Notes: generated by a model from the sequence alone, not told the origin. DNA of 64,000 bases from Anas platyrhynchos (GCF_047663525.1 NC_092588.1:84441501-84505500); one strand, 5' to 3'. Counted from the first letter of the stretch, positions 48,101 through 61,799 are shown. Program-made: numbers and translations.

Positions 48101-51100
48101 CCTTTTCCATCATTGCTCTTCTCAAACTCACTTTCGGGGCTAAGATTTTGTCTTGTAAGACTGCTTGGAAATTAGCTTATAAAATTATGTTTTGTTTTGT
48201 TTTGTTTTAATAATGTAATAGGACTCTTGATAAAACAGCTACATGGACTTGATATTTATCAAAAAAATTAAAATGGATCCAGATTACAGTGCTATGCTGG
48301 ACCACTTCCAGTCTGATTCTAGCAGGATAAAATCATACAATCAGCCTTCCTTTGCTTTTCCTACCTTCAAAATCTTAGAAACTTCACACACAAAAAGCAA
48401 AACACAAAAGAATTGCATTGACATCACACCTCTTTTATTCTACTTGATGTTTTAAGAGTAAGATCGGCTTGTTTATTATTATTGTTATTACTATTATTCT
48501 CTTCAAGGCACAGTAAAAAGATTTGAGATGAATGGCAAGAAAGACTAGTCATGAAAACAAGGCATCTCATGATTTCTTACTCATTGCTAAAATATCTATC
48601 ATTAAGAAATAAGAAATCTAACAAATAACTTGTCCAATTTTACTTGCTCAATTTTACATTTATATTTGTAAATTTGTATATAATATATATATATAATTTA
48701 TATATTTGTATAAATTTTACATTTACATTGTAAAGACAAAGTGAGACCAGAATGAGCTGTATATGTATTCTATCTTATGTAGCAGAATATATGTGTGTAT
48801 GTACATTTATATATATACACACCATATATATGTGGGGAGCTCCATATATATAAATGGAGCTCGTTATCATGACTGTAACAGAAAAGGATTCAATAATTCA
48901 AAATTACAACAGACAATATCAGTTTTTGTTTCAGATTTCTTCTAAAGGCATAAACCAATCACCACCTGAAACAGGTTTGGAAAACACTTCATGTAAGGTT
49001 GTTCTAAACTCTTTTTTTCCTGTGAAAGAGGTAGTATCAACCACCCTTTGGTGAAGAAGGAAGGCTTAGATTGCTACTGTTGTCATCTGTGTCTTTACAC
49101 ATTATGAGCCCACAGAAATGTCTGAGTCAGTATGGATTTTTTCTTAAACTTGCAAAATACTGCTTTTTCTTCTTCTTCCATTTTAGCTCGTAAATTTAGG
49201 ATTGGCCAGCTCAGAAGGAGCTGTGACAACTGTGAAATCGACATCAAAGTATTCAAGAAAATGAAATGTAAACAATTTGAAAGGCATAAGGATTTTTAAC
49301 CACCTTTTAATAACTCTTCTTTGTTTGCTTATGACATCTATAGTTACTGCTACATGTTTAAAAACCACCATCTAGTACGCTTCTATGACTTGATAAATAC
49401 AGTCAGTGTCAATGCTGTGTCAATTAAGAAAGGGATCTGCAACACAGAAAAATGAAGGGAAAAAAGCTGTCTCTGAGATTTTTGAAAGTACATCACAAGC
49501 CAATAAGTGTACCTCTATCCCATTAAATATTATTAACCACAAAACTAACAGTAAAACTATTCATCAAGTAATACTGAAGTTATGATGAATGTAAACAGGT
49601 ATAGTTTACCTGATATCTCAGGGGATCTGCATTGATTTGCTCTCCTTGAGAATCTGTCTACAAATATAGAAACTTGAGAATGGTAAAAAATGGTTGTGAA
49701 CATAAGTCTACACCTAGACTGACACATTAGCTACTTCCTTAGATATAAACTTTTATTACAACTTTAAGGAATCCCTTATTGTTTCAGGGTCCTGTCTGTT
49801 CCAGATCATCCACAATGTAAAATATTCTTGAGGAAGATGAAGGTCTGAATCTTTTATTATTATTACCTTAAGAATGCCGTTTTTGTTGTTGTTGTTTTGT
49901 TTGTTTTTAGAAGTATCACCATAAAGCAAAAACAAACCCCAACATCTATAAAAGCAAAAGAAAAATGAATTTTCTGTCATAGACATTCACCTATATTATC
50001 GATAACTTAATTTTAACAAGATATTACTATGCAAATCAAAAGAAGGAAAGATATAGAAAGAAACCAGATCATTATTAGGGATTTTTAAAAAACATATTTC
50101 CATTAATATCATACCTGTTCTTTATATTCTCCAGTTCGTGTTCTTGACTAAAATTATCAGCTGAGATCTACAATTCTACACTAAATGACCTCATGCTTTA
50201 AAAAGGGGTAATGCATCAGAGATCTCAAACATTTCTCAATTCTATCAATGTTAGAAACAGGCTTGAGAACTCTCCTAACCTTGCAAGAAGAATGGTAGAG
50301 CATGGAAAATTTGCAGATACACTTTGTCCGTAGCTACTGCGAGTTAAGTAGGCATTCCTTCTTTTAGCAGAAGCATTCACTATGGCAGCTGATAAAATGA
50401 TAGAAGAGGCAATTACAGAGTAACACACCAAAGCCTATTTAGTTTTGTTTCCCCCACCCCCCTTCTCCTGTGCATTCATTTAATGAAGTGCATGTCAGCT
50501 ACTAAAAGATGCGTATCCAAACAAATATTATCCCCTTCAATACAAAAGCACGGATGGGAAAGTAAATGCTTACCATCTGTGTACTTTATTTTCTAGACAA
50601 ACAAGCATTACAGTAAGAAAGATGAATGCGTACACTGATTTTTAAATAGTGTTGCTGGTCAGTCATAAATGACCATTCAACCTTAGATTTTATTGCTAGA
50701 AATAAACAGTGAGAATCCAAACTCTTGGATCCTGTTTTGATGTGCATGCATAGTTCAAGAAAGTGCATATCATTTTAAAGGGAGGAGAGTATTTTATTTC
50801 TTTTTACTTTCTCAACATGAAACATAACCAATAAATTTGCAAATTCGCTACATTAAAAAAAAATCTGTTCTGATATTAATTGCACTTTATACATTACTTC
50901 TATAATTATGATATAGCACTATATCAAAATCTGAAAATGCTGCCTCAGTTCTGCTGATGGCAGTGCACATAGTATTTAATATCAATGATTCAGTGTTCAA
51001 AGATGTTACTTTCATAGAACTTCAGAACTGCATTGAGGTGATACAATGCTACCTGTCAACAGATTTCTGACAGGTGTTTTGATCATTAATTTTAAGCACT

Positions 51101-54100
51101 ACAAAAACACATGGATAGTTATTATGCCCTAATTATAGTCAAAATTCAGCTTAGATTTATCTTTTAAACAACTTTGTAGTATTTCTCTTTGTCTTCTGAA
51201 ATGCTTTCAAACCTCCATCAGCTTACTTCTGCAAATTTTATGTCTCTTTATGGATTACCAAAATGGAAATACAAGGTAATCAGATATCACAGTAATGGAC
51301 ATCAAAATGAGATGTTAGGTTTACAGATAATGAGCCTTCAGCATATATGATTGGTAGATGCAATTAGAGAAATGAGCTTTGAGAAGTACCAGCAGCAACT
51401 CTCTTCTTCAGCCAGCCAGTTGTAAAGCCAGTTGCCAGCGTGGAATACTTCTGTGATTACATTCAGTGTCTGAGATACTTAGCTAGGTTCTTATTGGGTC
51501 TCCACACTTGGCTGAGCACTATTTTTTTTTTTTTTCCTGTTATTTTCAAAGAGTTAGGGAAACCTTCCTTTCTCTGTAATTTTTTTTTATTTTATTTTTT
51601 TTGTGTATTCAAGCATCTAGAAACTGTATGTTCCTCAGTGTTTTGCTTTTCCTGTGTTTTTCCTCCAAAATCAGAAGCATTACACAGAAATATAAATTCA
51701 TATAAGGACATTGCTGAATAAATATTAAATAGGCAATTTTGAATTTGTTTTAAAGTTGATTTTAAATTGTACTTCCTCTGTTGTTCTCCTTGTATCACAA
51801 CAAATGACCCACACATCTAAATGAGGAGACTGTATTTCAATTAAACCATCTACTCTCTGATTATCTGGGTCTGCTGCACTTCATCCTCGGGTAGTTAGCT
51901 TCTATCCAGAGAAGGTTATGACAGTCTCTTAGAGTTCAATTTTATAAACTCTGGCACTTCAGTTAAAATTGCATGTGTTATGTTAAAAAAAAAAATAAAT
52001 AAATAATAAGATAAATGACTTGACAGAAGTCTGCCTTAGTTTACTTTACCAAATAGTCTTATTCTGATCGATAATACTCATCTTTTCTGTGCTCAGGACC
52101 CATGTCACGTTTGATCATTTATGATCCTCATAAAAAGCATTACCATCTTTTGCCTTTCAGGTCTTTGCTGTTACTCCTGTATTGCTCCTGTCATCTCTAA
52201 TGCTGATGAAAAAGAAGTGCTTTTGCGGCACTGACATGATGGCATGATGGACTTTGGTACTGAACTTTTTTTTTTTTTTTTTTCTTTTTTTTAAAAGAGA
52301 AGAGACTGCTCGAGAAAACCATGGACAATCTTAGGAAACCAAAATGGTAGGTATGCCTGGACAGAAAACTGGTTTTAGCCTGTGAATGATAGCATGACGT
52401 TGCATCTAGGAAAACAAATAGATAGGTGTGGCAAGAAGTATTTGATTAGAAAGACCAAACATATAGGACCTGTTGTACTGCTACTGAAACTGGACATTCA
52501 CATTTTATCTGTGTTTATTAGAAGGTCACAAACAGTTAAAAATAAATAGCCATTGGGTTATACATTAAATACTATTTTCTTAACTTATAACTCGAGAAAT
52601 ACTCCTTTGTTTGAATTCTGTTAAATTGTTTTGCCAGTTAAACTTTGCATAAGAGGCTTCAGGATGTTCTTTATTATATTACTTTTATTTTAGCTGTACT
52701 TACTGAAATTACTGAAGGATTAAGAGTGCTGTAAAACACTCAAATTGTGGAAGAAAAAAAAAGGGGGGGGGGGAGGCTATGGGTATACCTAGCAAAGAGA
52801 AAGTAGTGAAAAGCATTTAGAAATTTTATATCAGAATATTTTGACATAAAGGACATAAACTAATCAAGTTAAAGGTAAGAAATAGCAAACTGCTTAAAAT
52901 TGCTGCAATTCTCTAAGTGACTTGGAAAAACAGAGTACAAGGGAATTTAAGTCACCTACTTTAAACTTAAAAAAAGTCAGATTTTGACTACTTAAAGCCT
53001 GAAATTTCAAGTTGAAATATCTTTTGAAAGCACAGACAATTTCAATTTGGAAACTGAAAGAGACTTTCACATACCCCTATGTCCTAAGTACTTTGTTCTA
53101 ACTGTCAATTAACCTGCTAATGATTTGTGATGTCTTAGCTCCTTCAAACTTCACATACTTACAAAATAATAACAACAAAGTTGACTTAATTTTAAAGAGA
53201 CAGCATATCAAGCTATTCTCTATAAACCATGCTGTTTTGTTTTGGTTTGGTTGTTTGTTTTTATTGGGATTTTTTTGCTCCAGTTCAGTAGAAATCTCCA
53301 TCTATGTATGCTGATGTTTAACGTCACCATGGATCCACCATGTTGTCCAAGTCTCAACATACACGCAGAAAGCTTTTGGTCAAAACTGGCTGCTTGTATA
53401 TTTGATACAAATACCCTTCATCTTCTGAAGTATTGCAGTATTTATTGAACATCACTGCAATCCAAGATATATCCACTCTGCCCAAAAGACAAATACACCT
53501 TGAACAAGCTCTCTCTGTCCTCCCAAGAGGCATTTATGAGTTTTTGAAGAGAAAGCATTTAGAGCACTGTCACATATTTCCACACAGGATCTAAAATTGC
53601 ATGGATTTTTTTTTTCCCATAAACAATCAAGTAGAAAATTTGAAAGACAACAACCAAGGAAAAATATTTTTTAACTTTGTACCAATTATCATGGTACAAT
53701 TATCATAAACACAACCAAAAAGATCCATGAACTAGGAGAAATGCATGTTTAAGTTCTAACTATGCCTTTACATAAATAACAATGCCAAAACACGAATTGG
53801 AAAAAAATAAGTAATAACAATGTGCAAGGCGATGCATACATTTCTAAAATCAAAACATAAACAAACCCTCCTCTCTAAATACAACAGAAAAATCTTGCTG
53901 AATAGGTTCACTTCATGTTTAGAGAATAACAAAGTCTTCACAAACATTTGCACATCATACTGATGTCTGCAAAACCTGTGCTGAAGCCCAGTCTAGTTGA
54001 AGCCAGAAATGCTGAGAACTTTCAGTCCAAGAAGGAAGAAGTGAGGAGACACCTGCATCTGCGATAACTCAAGAGGACATTTTCTGACAATTTAACACAC

Positions 54101-55413
54101 ATACAAACATGGTATGTTTGATTTGAATAAGCAAAAGAGAGATCCTGTTACTAGTTCCAATTTTTCCTTAGTTTAAGCAGCATGAAATTATACAAAAAGC
54201 TCTGCAATCAAATGAATTCTTAAAGAGAAACTATTAGTTTTAGCTCACTTTGCTCACCAAGAATTGTTATCTAAATGATATTAAGGAACGATAACTCTAA
54301 GGTAGGATCTGAACTCATAATTTGATCAAATGGTTAAAGGTACATTCACCTATGAAATAAAACTGGATATTGCTCAAGATATAGTGAAGACTGATACAAA
54401 GGCTATATTAATATTGCTTTAAAATAAAGTTTTTATGCATGAGTCAGCTTATTTTATCTGCAGTGCGTGCAATTTATACTACAAAAAGAAATTAGAGTCA
54501 GATTGCTAAGAGACAAATAGGAAAATGCATCTGCACAGACAAGGATTTTTTCATATAAGAGATCACAAAAATGACAGGCACTGAAGTGTCTTTGCACATA
54601 TCAGGAATTATCACAAACATATTCAATCATGCTCTGTAATACTGAACAATATACTCATTTTTATATGAACCAGTAAGATCTATGGCTTGTGTTTAGCACT
54701 CATTTTAAAAGGTACTAAAACAGAGCCAATCATTGTACGTAAGATGAAGTGATAGTTTAGGAAGAAAATGTGATGAAATGGTAACAAAAGAGGGTCCTTA
54801 CTAACCAGAATGTGATAAGAAGAATACTTCAACAATAAGTGAGATATCAATTTATCAAAACTAAATTATAAGAGCTGTTGAACTGGAACCCAATACATGG
54901 CTTATAGTAAATGTGACGACGTTTAGGAAAATAATGTCTTCTATTAAACTGTTAGAGATATGTCAGAAGTTTCATTGCTTATTAAACTTTATTGGATGAC
55001 TGCAGATAAGTGAAATCAACTGCAGATGTTTCCAAAGTTTCCTAAGACTGCTTGCCTATCTCTGCTTAAGTTTGTTCCTCCAACTCAGTGCAGTCCTGGC
55101 AAACTTTTGATCCATTGGTCTATTTCAACCAAGATTGACAGAGCAATAAAGATGCCAAATAGGAATCAAATTCCCACGGGTTTTGTAGAGACAGAGCATA
55201 TCCCTGCAGTGGGAAATACAGGAAGAATGCAGCCATAGTTTGGCAACAGACATTGTCTGTAAAGACACACTGATCCAAAAGGGTAGTACCACTTCTGTCA
55301 TCTGTCCAGTGGCAGAAGTGATATGCTTGAGAAGCAGCCAGGGTTCAATGAAGAGAAGAGAGGAAAGAAACCCTAGAGGATGTAGAGAGTGTACCAAGAG
55401 GAAATGAGACTTT
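45145..55413. other. AT-rich flank with no recognised gene
   Basis: About 10 kb, AT-rich and very CpG-poor. Open frames are short and unlike known proteins. Simple repeats include TTTA at 45171-45201, TA/CA at about 46707-46740, TTTTG at 48188-48209, an AT-rich palindromic zone at 48660-48862, poly-T at 51522-51535 and 52266-52292, and a G run near 52763-52774. No tRNA, rRNA or transposon was recognised. It could be intergenic or intronic. Confidence 0.6.
48799..48862. repeat. Inverted-repeat cluster
   Basis: GAGCTCCAT at 48837-48845 is a perfect inverted repeat of ATGGAGCTC at 48854-48862 around an AT spacer. A neighbouring GTGTGTAT/ATACACAC pair and a GGAGCTCC palindrome add further hairpin potential. 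Typical of an unstable AT microsatellite; no function is claimed. Confidence 0.7.
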
Positions 55414-55418
55414 ATTGG

Positions 55419-56462
55419 TGTAGTGGGTTTACGTGACAAGGTTTTGGTAGCCGGGGGAATAGGAGTGGCTTCTGTGAGAAGGATCTAGAAGCTGCCCCAT
55501 GTTTGGGAAGGGCCCCACTGCTGACCAGAGCTGAGCCAATAAACGATGTTGTTTGTGCCTCTGTGAGAGCATATTTAAGACAGGGAAAAAAACAACACTG
55601 CACTTCACAGCAGCTGGCAGAGTGAGAGGAGTGAGGAACATCCTTGCAGCTGCCAAGGTCAGTGAAGAAGGAGGGGGAGAGGTACTCCAGGTGCCGGAGC
55701 AGAAGTCCCCTGTGGCCTGTGGTGAGGACCATGGTGAAGCAGGATGTCCCCCTGCAGCCCATGGAGTACCACGGTGGAGCAGGGTTCCACGCTGCAGCCC
55801 GTGGAGGAGACCACGGTGGAGCAGGTGGCCCTGCACCGATGGAGGCTGCCGCCTGTGGAAGACCCCTGCCCGAGCAGATTCTGGGCCTGTAGCCCGTGGA
55901 GAGGAGCCCACGCAGGAGCAGGTGACCTGGCAGGAGCTGCTGCCCGTGGGGGAGCCAGGTTGGAGCAGTTTGCTCCTGAGGGATGGACCCCGTGGTACGG
56001 ACCCATATCTGGAGCAGTTCTGGAAGAGCTGCTGCCTGTGGGAAGCCCACGCCGGATCAGATCATCAAGGACTGCATCCCGTGGGTGGGACCCCACAGCA
56101 CAGGGGACGAGAGTGACCGAGAAGGAGCGGCAGAGAAGAAGCGCTGTAGACTGACCATAACCCCTGTTCCCCCATGCCATGCGGGGGGAAGAGGTGGAAG
56201 AGGGTGGATGGGGGGAAGTTGCTTTTGGTTTCTTTCCTTTGTTTCTCACTGCTCTAGCTTGTCAGTAATAGGCAAAATCTTACTGTCTTCCTATGCTGAG
56301 TCTGTTTTGCCTGTCACAATAATTGTTGAGTGATCTCCCCGTCCTTATCTTAGCCCTTGAGCCCTTTGTGGAGTATTTTTCTACCCCCTTTCCCTTTGAG
56401 GAGGAGGAGTGAGAGAGCAGTTGTGGTGGAGCTCGGCCGCCCACCCGAGTAAAACCTCCCCA
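55419..56462 (+). mobile_element. Solo LTR of the same family as the array LTR
   Basis: A 1044-bp LTR starting TGTAGTGGGTTTACG and ending CCTCCCCA, flanked by perfect 5-bp duplications ATTGG at 55414-55418 and 56463-56467. It contains a CATATTTAAGA TATA-like region near 55568-55577. It is in the opposite orientation to the array copies. No internal region or partner LTR is in the window, so it is a solo LTR. The terminal dinucleotides and clean duplication make the borders secure; the family name is not certain (ERVL-like by duplication length). Confidence 0.9.
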
Positions 56463-56467
56463 ATTGG

Positions 56468-59400
56468 TTCAACTGCTTTTGAAATAATGTTCTGTCTACT
56501 GCCATACAAATAAGCTACAGCTGACCTGTAGAAAGAATGCTTTGGATGCCTTGTCTTCTGTTTCCCCAAAGTGGCAAAGCATCTGATGCAAGCTTCATAC
56601 ATCCTGAAACAACCCAATATCAACAAGTACAATATTACTGCTTCTCCAGTAATGGATTAAGAACAAGAAAGAAAACATTCTGGGAAAAAAAAATGCAAGG
56701 TTTCAGAAAAAGTAATATATTGCTATCTCATTTACAGAAGTCTCTCATTGTAGTTATTCACTTCAATCTTCTGCAACTAACATTTTAGATTGGAGACTAT
56801 GCCTAGGTTAAAAAGACAGCTTAAAAGGAGAGAGGGGAAATTCACATGCACACTAGAAACAACAATAATCTGAGTAAGAAGAAAAGTTTATAGGGAAGTA
56901 AACTCTATATACACTGTAAACTACTTTGACCCAAAAAGTTTTAAATGAAAAATTACTTTTATACCAAGCTGAGAATGGAAAAGTTTGCTACCTTCAGTGT
57001 TATAATTATGTAACAAAAAGAGATCATTAACAATGCTGGAGTCAAGTCTTTTTTTCTTTCCGTTTTTTTTTTTTTTTTTTTTTTTTTTAAGAATTCCTTG
57101 CAAATTCTCCCTCATTAAGCAAAGGAAGAACAGATATGGGAGAAGGCCATTAGCACTGGTACACAAGCCAAAATTTATTCCTGAGTTGAACTTTCCAAAA
57201 ATTATCAGCTGAGATAAGTGGTAGGTACTTACCAATTCTCTATTGACAGTTATACCAATGCCAATTATGCTCATAATATAAATATTTGATAACATAGGTA
57301 CTGATCCAGTGATTCTAAGTATCCTTTATGAGCTCACAATCATCCATTACAGTTTTATCACAGTAGACCGGTACTCTTGATTACATTAGATCACATGCAT
57401 CTGTCTGAACAGTCACACATTTCCATGTTAAATTCAAAAATAATTGAGGGAACCTTTCTCCTCTCTGAAGAATTATTCACGTTAACAATAAATGCTTTGT
57501 TATTGATTGAAGGAATCCCACTTCCCAATTCAGTTTAAGAGATTTTCTTTAATTTTTTTTTAATAGATGTCTGTTTTTTTTTGTTGTTGTTGTTTTGTTT
57601 TCTGTCAAAAGCAAACGTTAAGAATATATCATTGTGAACTGGAACATTTTATGGCAAGTTTTGTTACCAAATTTTCATACAGATAAATAGATTACAGATG
57701 ATCGCAAGCAATGCTAAACATGCTGCTGCTGCAAAACCAAACTGTATGAATCACACATCTACAGAATTCTATCCCAAAGTGACTGTTGGCCATTGCAGTG
57801 GCTTTCTTTCTCTAATCCCCACCACTATCATTTACTTTCTTTCCCCTCATTACTTCTTTAACCTTCTTTAGCTCTTATTCCCCTGACAACGTAAAAGGGA
57901 ATTAGAACAATCACTATATCTGGTAGATGGATCCAAATCTCTCCTTCGCACAGACTGCTTTCACTGATAGTATACAGGCATGTATATGTATGTAAGCCAG
58001 AATTTAACAGCAATGATTTTGTGTATTCAGAGTCATATATACACTACGTAGCATTATGTCATCTAATAGGTAAAATGAGATTAGTAACTACTAAAGCCAG
58101 AGATAGGTTTTCATTAATTTCAGTGTCCTGAACTAAGAGACATTCAGGAAATTGTCAAGTATTCATTAACATGTCTGTTTTTTAAGAAAAGCTAAATCAA
58201 ATCACTGCTCGAGGTTTCGATTCATAGCAGCATCACATCCTGAACCATGGTAACAGTGGCAAGACTAGGTTTAACTATTACTGCTGCTCCTAAGAAGGCT
58301 CTTAACCCTACTGGTGGCCACAATCCACTATGCAGAGGAACAAGCAAAGGTTCTGCCTTATACCAGGCTACCTGGAACCTGGATTACCTATTAATAAATA
58401 CAGCCATGTCAATATCACCATGTTTCAAAAAATGCTAAGTCTTTGAGGGGTGGATCTGTAACCCTATCTGCAAACCCCTGCTTTAAACTTCCTTCTCTCC
58501 TCACAGAGGTTTAGCTGCCTGTGTACCAAGGATCTAAGACCCAGCTCTAATGTGGCACATCCGCATAACTTTGGCTCAGACCTCACAAAAAAATTCTTAA
58601 GTAGTGTGTGTGGGGGAGAAGGAAGTAAGTTTGAAGAAAGATAAAATAAAACTCCAAAAGGCGTTAAATTCACTAATGGAGAGATGGGGATCATTAGTAG
58701 CTAAAAAGCATCAACCAGGTATTTTATAAAATCATTTACAAATACAAAAATAAACAAACAGGGATGCTAGTTGGGAGTCTTCTGGTCAAGTCATCAGAAT
58801 CAGTGGCAGACAGCAACTCAGGAAAGGCAAGTACACTGTGGAGCCAGCCTGTCCCCTCCTGTCCAACGCATGCAAGGAAACTCCTTTCAATACCTTACTG
58901 GTGGCAGCAAGCATACAAATGATTCACCCAACAGCTCATTAAGCCCTGACTATTTTTTATGTACATGTGTGTGCAGAGAAATAAAATAGTTACTTTATAC
59001 ATTCAAGTTGCATATATCCTGCCTGCACAATCTCTTTGCACTCGTGAAGATGTTTGAATACAGCAGCCTGTAAGAGGGGTGGCAGCACTGCCTGCTTACA
59101 TCAGTGGTCATTTCAACCTATTACACCACTGGGAGGAATGCTAAGATATTTTATGTTTCTAATCATGTTTCAGTAATGAACAAATTTATTGAGGGGGGCA
59201 GATATAAGATGCTTTCACTGCTGTAGGAGAGTTAACAAGTTACCATGGTGTCAGCATACGAATATTGGAACAAAGAAGCAAGCATAGAAATCACTGAGAA
59301 ATGATTCACAGTGTCTCCATCCTTCCCAATCCACCCTTCCCAATCAGCCCCTAACCCCCAATTCGCGCTCCTAAAAATCAATACTGAAGACTGAGTAAGG

Positions 59401-60597
59401 TCAGGGCCAGAATTTCACATTGAGACAGTTCGAAGCACCATATATAAATAGACCTGCATGAAATATTGTCAGAAAAGTAAATGTTATCTTCCCTATACAA
59501 AACAAAGAAATAGCTGTAAAGAAAATCAATATGGCAGGTAAAGTAGGTCACTCAGCTGCTTAAGTTTGTCAGAATATGCCAAGACAAGAAACACAAGTTA
59601 CATCATACAGCTCAAATAATACAATCCATTGCTGATAGTTAAGTGTCTACATTTAACAGCAAAACAGAAGGTGCTCTGATTTTTATTCAGTGCAACAATT
59701 GGCTGTGCATAATTTTCTATATTTGTCAAAAAATGTCAACACATTTGTGAGTTTTCTATTATTTTCCTAGATTAACAAGTAATCTTCACAAAGAATTACC
59801 TATTGCTTAATTAGCTCTCACAAAGGAAAAACAGACATCCACAAGAGTATCTAAATTGATTTTTTGATGGAATTGAGACCTTTTCTCCAGCTCACACAGC
59901 CCAAAATTCTATGAGTGTGTAAAAGGCAAACTGTAAAGAAAACATCATCAGAATTTTATGCCAATTCTTTTTGTAATAAGGGAATGAGCAGATCTCAGAG
60001 AAATCCAAACAGCCTGCAAGGAGTCTCAAGGCAGGATGTATAATGTAAGAAATGCTATGGAGCTAAGAATCAATAGTATAACTCACGTTTTAACAAACCA
60101 ATAACTCAAACTATTCATCTACATACAATACACCTACAGAAAAGTCTCAATTATACAATTAGATTCTTTTTTTCTAAAGAAGGAAAAAAAAAAAGCCTCC
60201 CTGTCTGTTCCTTTGTTTCGCTCACCCTTGCAGGGCTCCCCTGGCTTCAAAAGCAGAGTTTCATTCCCTAGGAATGAGAGATGGAGGTGGTTATGACAAG
60301 GCATCGTAATGTTGAGGTCTCTCCCAGGAGGAATAAGGCATTTACAATCCATGGACTGGATTTCTTCCTCCTCAGCCTTAGGCCTGCTTAGCTTTATTTT
60401 CATACCTTTCCTCAGCAGTCCACCACACATTTCTGGGCAGCCAGGGCAGCATAGCCAGGGTTTATCGTGTGGCGACGACTATGGTTACTCACGCTGTTAT
60501 CGCTGCCAGTGCCACACAGCCTGAGGAGCTGGGAGGCATTAGGGCAGCGTCACTGACTATAGGTTTCAATATCAAGTTCAGAGCTTCTTTTTGATGG
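56468..60597. other. AT-rich flank with no recognised gene
   Basis: About 4 kb without a recognisable gene. It includes poly-T at 57062-57088 and a short TTG run near 57583-57597. A 98-codon minus-strand frame at 60134-60430 (starts MCGGLLRKGMKIKL) has donor-like GTATGA and GTGAGT sites just upstream on the same strand. It matches nothing I know and is treated as unproven. Confidence 0.5.
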
Positions 60598-60602
60598 CAG
60601 GG

Positions 60603-61191
60603 TGTCGTGGTTTAACCCGGCCAGCAGCTAAACACCACGCAGCCGTTCGCTCACCCTCCCCCCTCCCTCTCTGGGACGGGGGAGAGAAATGGAAAGTGAA
60701 GCCCGTGAGTTGAGATAAAGACAGTTTATTAAGACAGGAAAATAATAATAACAATAATAATAATAATAATAATAATGATACAATGGTGATAATACGAAAG
60801 TAATAGTATGTACAAACAAGTGATGCACAATGCAATTGCTCACCACTCGCTGACCGATGCCCAGCCTCACCCCGAGCAGTCTGGCCCCCTCCCCCCGGCT
60901 AGCCACCCCTATATATTGTTTAGCATGACGTCAGATGGTATGGAATACCCCTTTGGCTAGTTTGGGTCACTTGTCCTGGGTCTGTCCCCTCCCAGCTCTT
61001 ACTGCACCCCCAGCCTGCCCGTTGGCAGGACAGAGCAAAAGGCTGAGATGTCCTTGGCTTAGTATAAGCACTGCTCTGCAACAATTAAAGCATCGGGGTG
61101 TTATCAGCACTCTTCTCATCCTAAGCCAAAACACAGCATTCCACCAGCTACTAGGAAGAAAATTAATTCTGTGCTAACTGAAACCAGGACA
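60603..61191 (-). mobile_element. Solo LTR, ERVL-like, common avian type
   Basis: A 589-bp LTR with ends TGTCGTGG and CCAGGACA (plus strand), flanked by 5-bp duplications CAGGG at 60598-60602 and 61192-61196. On the minus strand it has promoter-like and poly(A)-like parts in the usual order: a TATATA box near 60911-60916, then AATAAA (TTTATT at 60725-60730 on the plus strand) followed by a GTCTTTATCTC block. An AAT trinucleotide run lies at about 60745-60777. From memory it matches an ERVL LTR widespread in Neoaves. It is solo, with no internal region. Confidence 0.88.
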
Positions 61192-61196
61192 CAGGG

Positions 61197-61645
61197 TCAG
61201 GTAGAAGACGTATTGCTGGGAGTTTAAACCCATGTTTCTCTGACCTGACAGTAAGCACAATACCCTTTTACCTCAGGGTAGCTTGTTGAAAATTCAGCTG
61301 ACTTTGGTGCTTGTTGCAAACAAGCACCAAATGACCTCCCATCACTGAAAATCAATTTTGAAACTAACCTGCAACAAATCTCAAATTGCAGTTTAATAGA
61401 GACTCATACAAGAAAAAAACACAGTAAGTTAAATAAAAACTCATAGTGCTAGAAAGGCAGCAAACAAAGAATTTTAGGAGTTTTAGAGAAGTGTTTGTCA
61501 AACACCTGCATAGCATAATATGCCAAAAACATCTAAAGGCCCACAGTCAATATTTGACAAAAGAAGCACTCATAATACTGTTTTTAATGTACTGCTGGAA
61601 GGGGTGTCCTCAGCAAAGTGTTGCTGTGGACATGTTAATATGGTA
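61197..61645. other. Short AT-rich stretch, nothing recognised
   Basis: No gene, RNA or repeat recognised. A 95-codon plus-strand frame starts at 61520 and runs into the GC-rich block, but has no known features. Confidence 0.5.
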
Positions 61646-61653
61646 GAACTTAC

Positions 61654-61790
61654 ACGCCCTGCCCCGAGGCGCCGCCATCTTGGCTGCTGGGCCCAGCCGT
61701 GTCCTGCGGTGGGGCCAGCATGGGGCAGCCCCAGCATCGCCACACACAGCAACAACGCAGCCACTCGCCTGCACCCCCACCTCATTCAAT
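61654..61790 (-). promoter_or_regulatory. GC-rich block with first-exon-like features
   Basis: A locally GC- and CpG-rich patch in AT-rich surroundings. On the minus strand it contains CCAAGATGGCGGCG, which matches the YY1-type AAGATGGCGGC element often found over start codons of housekeeping genes (ATG at 61676-61678). It is followed 25 bases later by a strong donor, GCGT/GTAAGT (61653-61648). An alternative upstream ATG at 61785 opens a 71-codon frame with a signal-peptide-like start (MRWGCRRVAALLLCVAMLG). This could be a promoter and first exon, a relic of one, or an unrecognised repeat. No TATA box or downstream exon was identified. Confidence 0.3.
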
Positions 61791-61799
61791 GTCTTACTT

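Noticed and set aside
51001-51080. CR1 3'-end-like TCATAGAACTTCAGAA in the flank
   Set aside because: Too short and diverged to call an element.
60134-60430. 98-codon minus-strand frame as a gene
   Set aside because: No recognised motif; the 3' part runs through a poly-A/T tract giving FFFSFF, and no paired acceptor fits cleanly.
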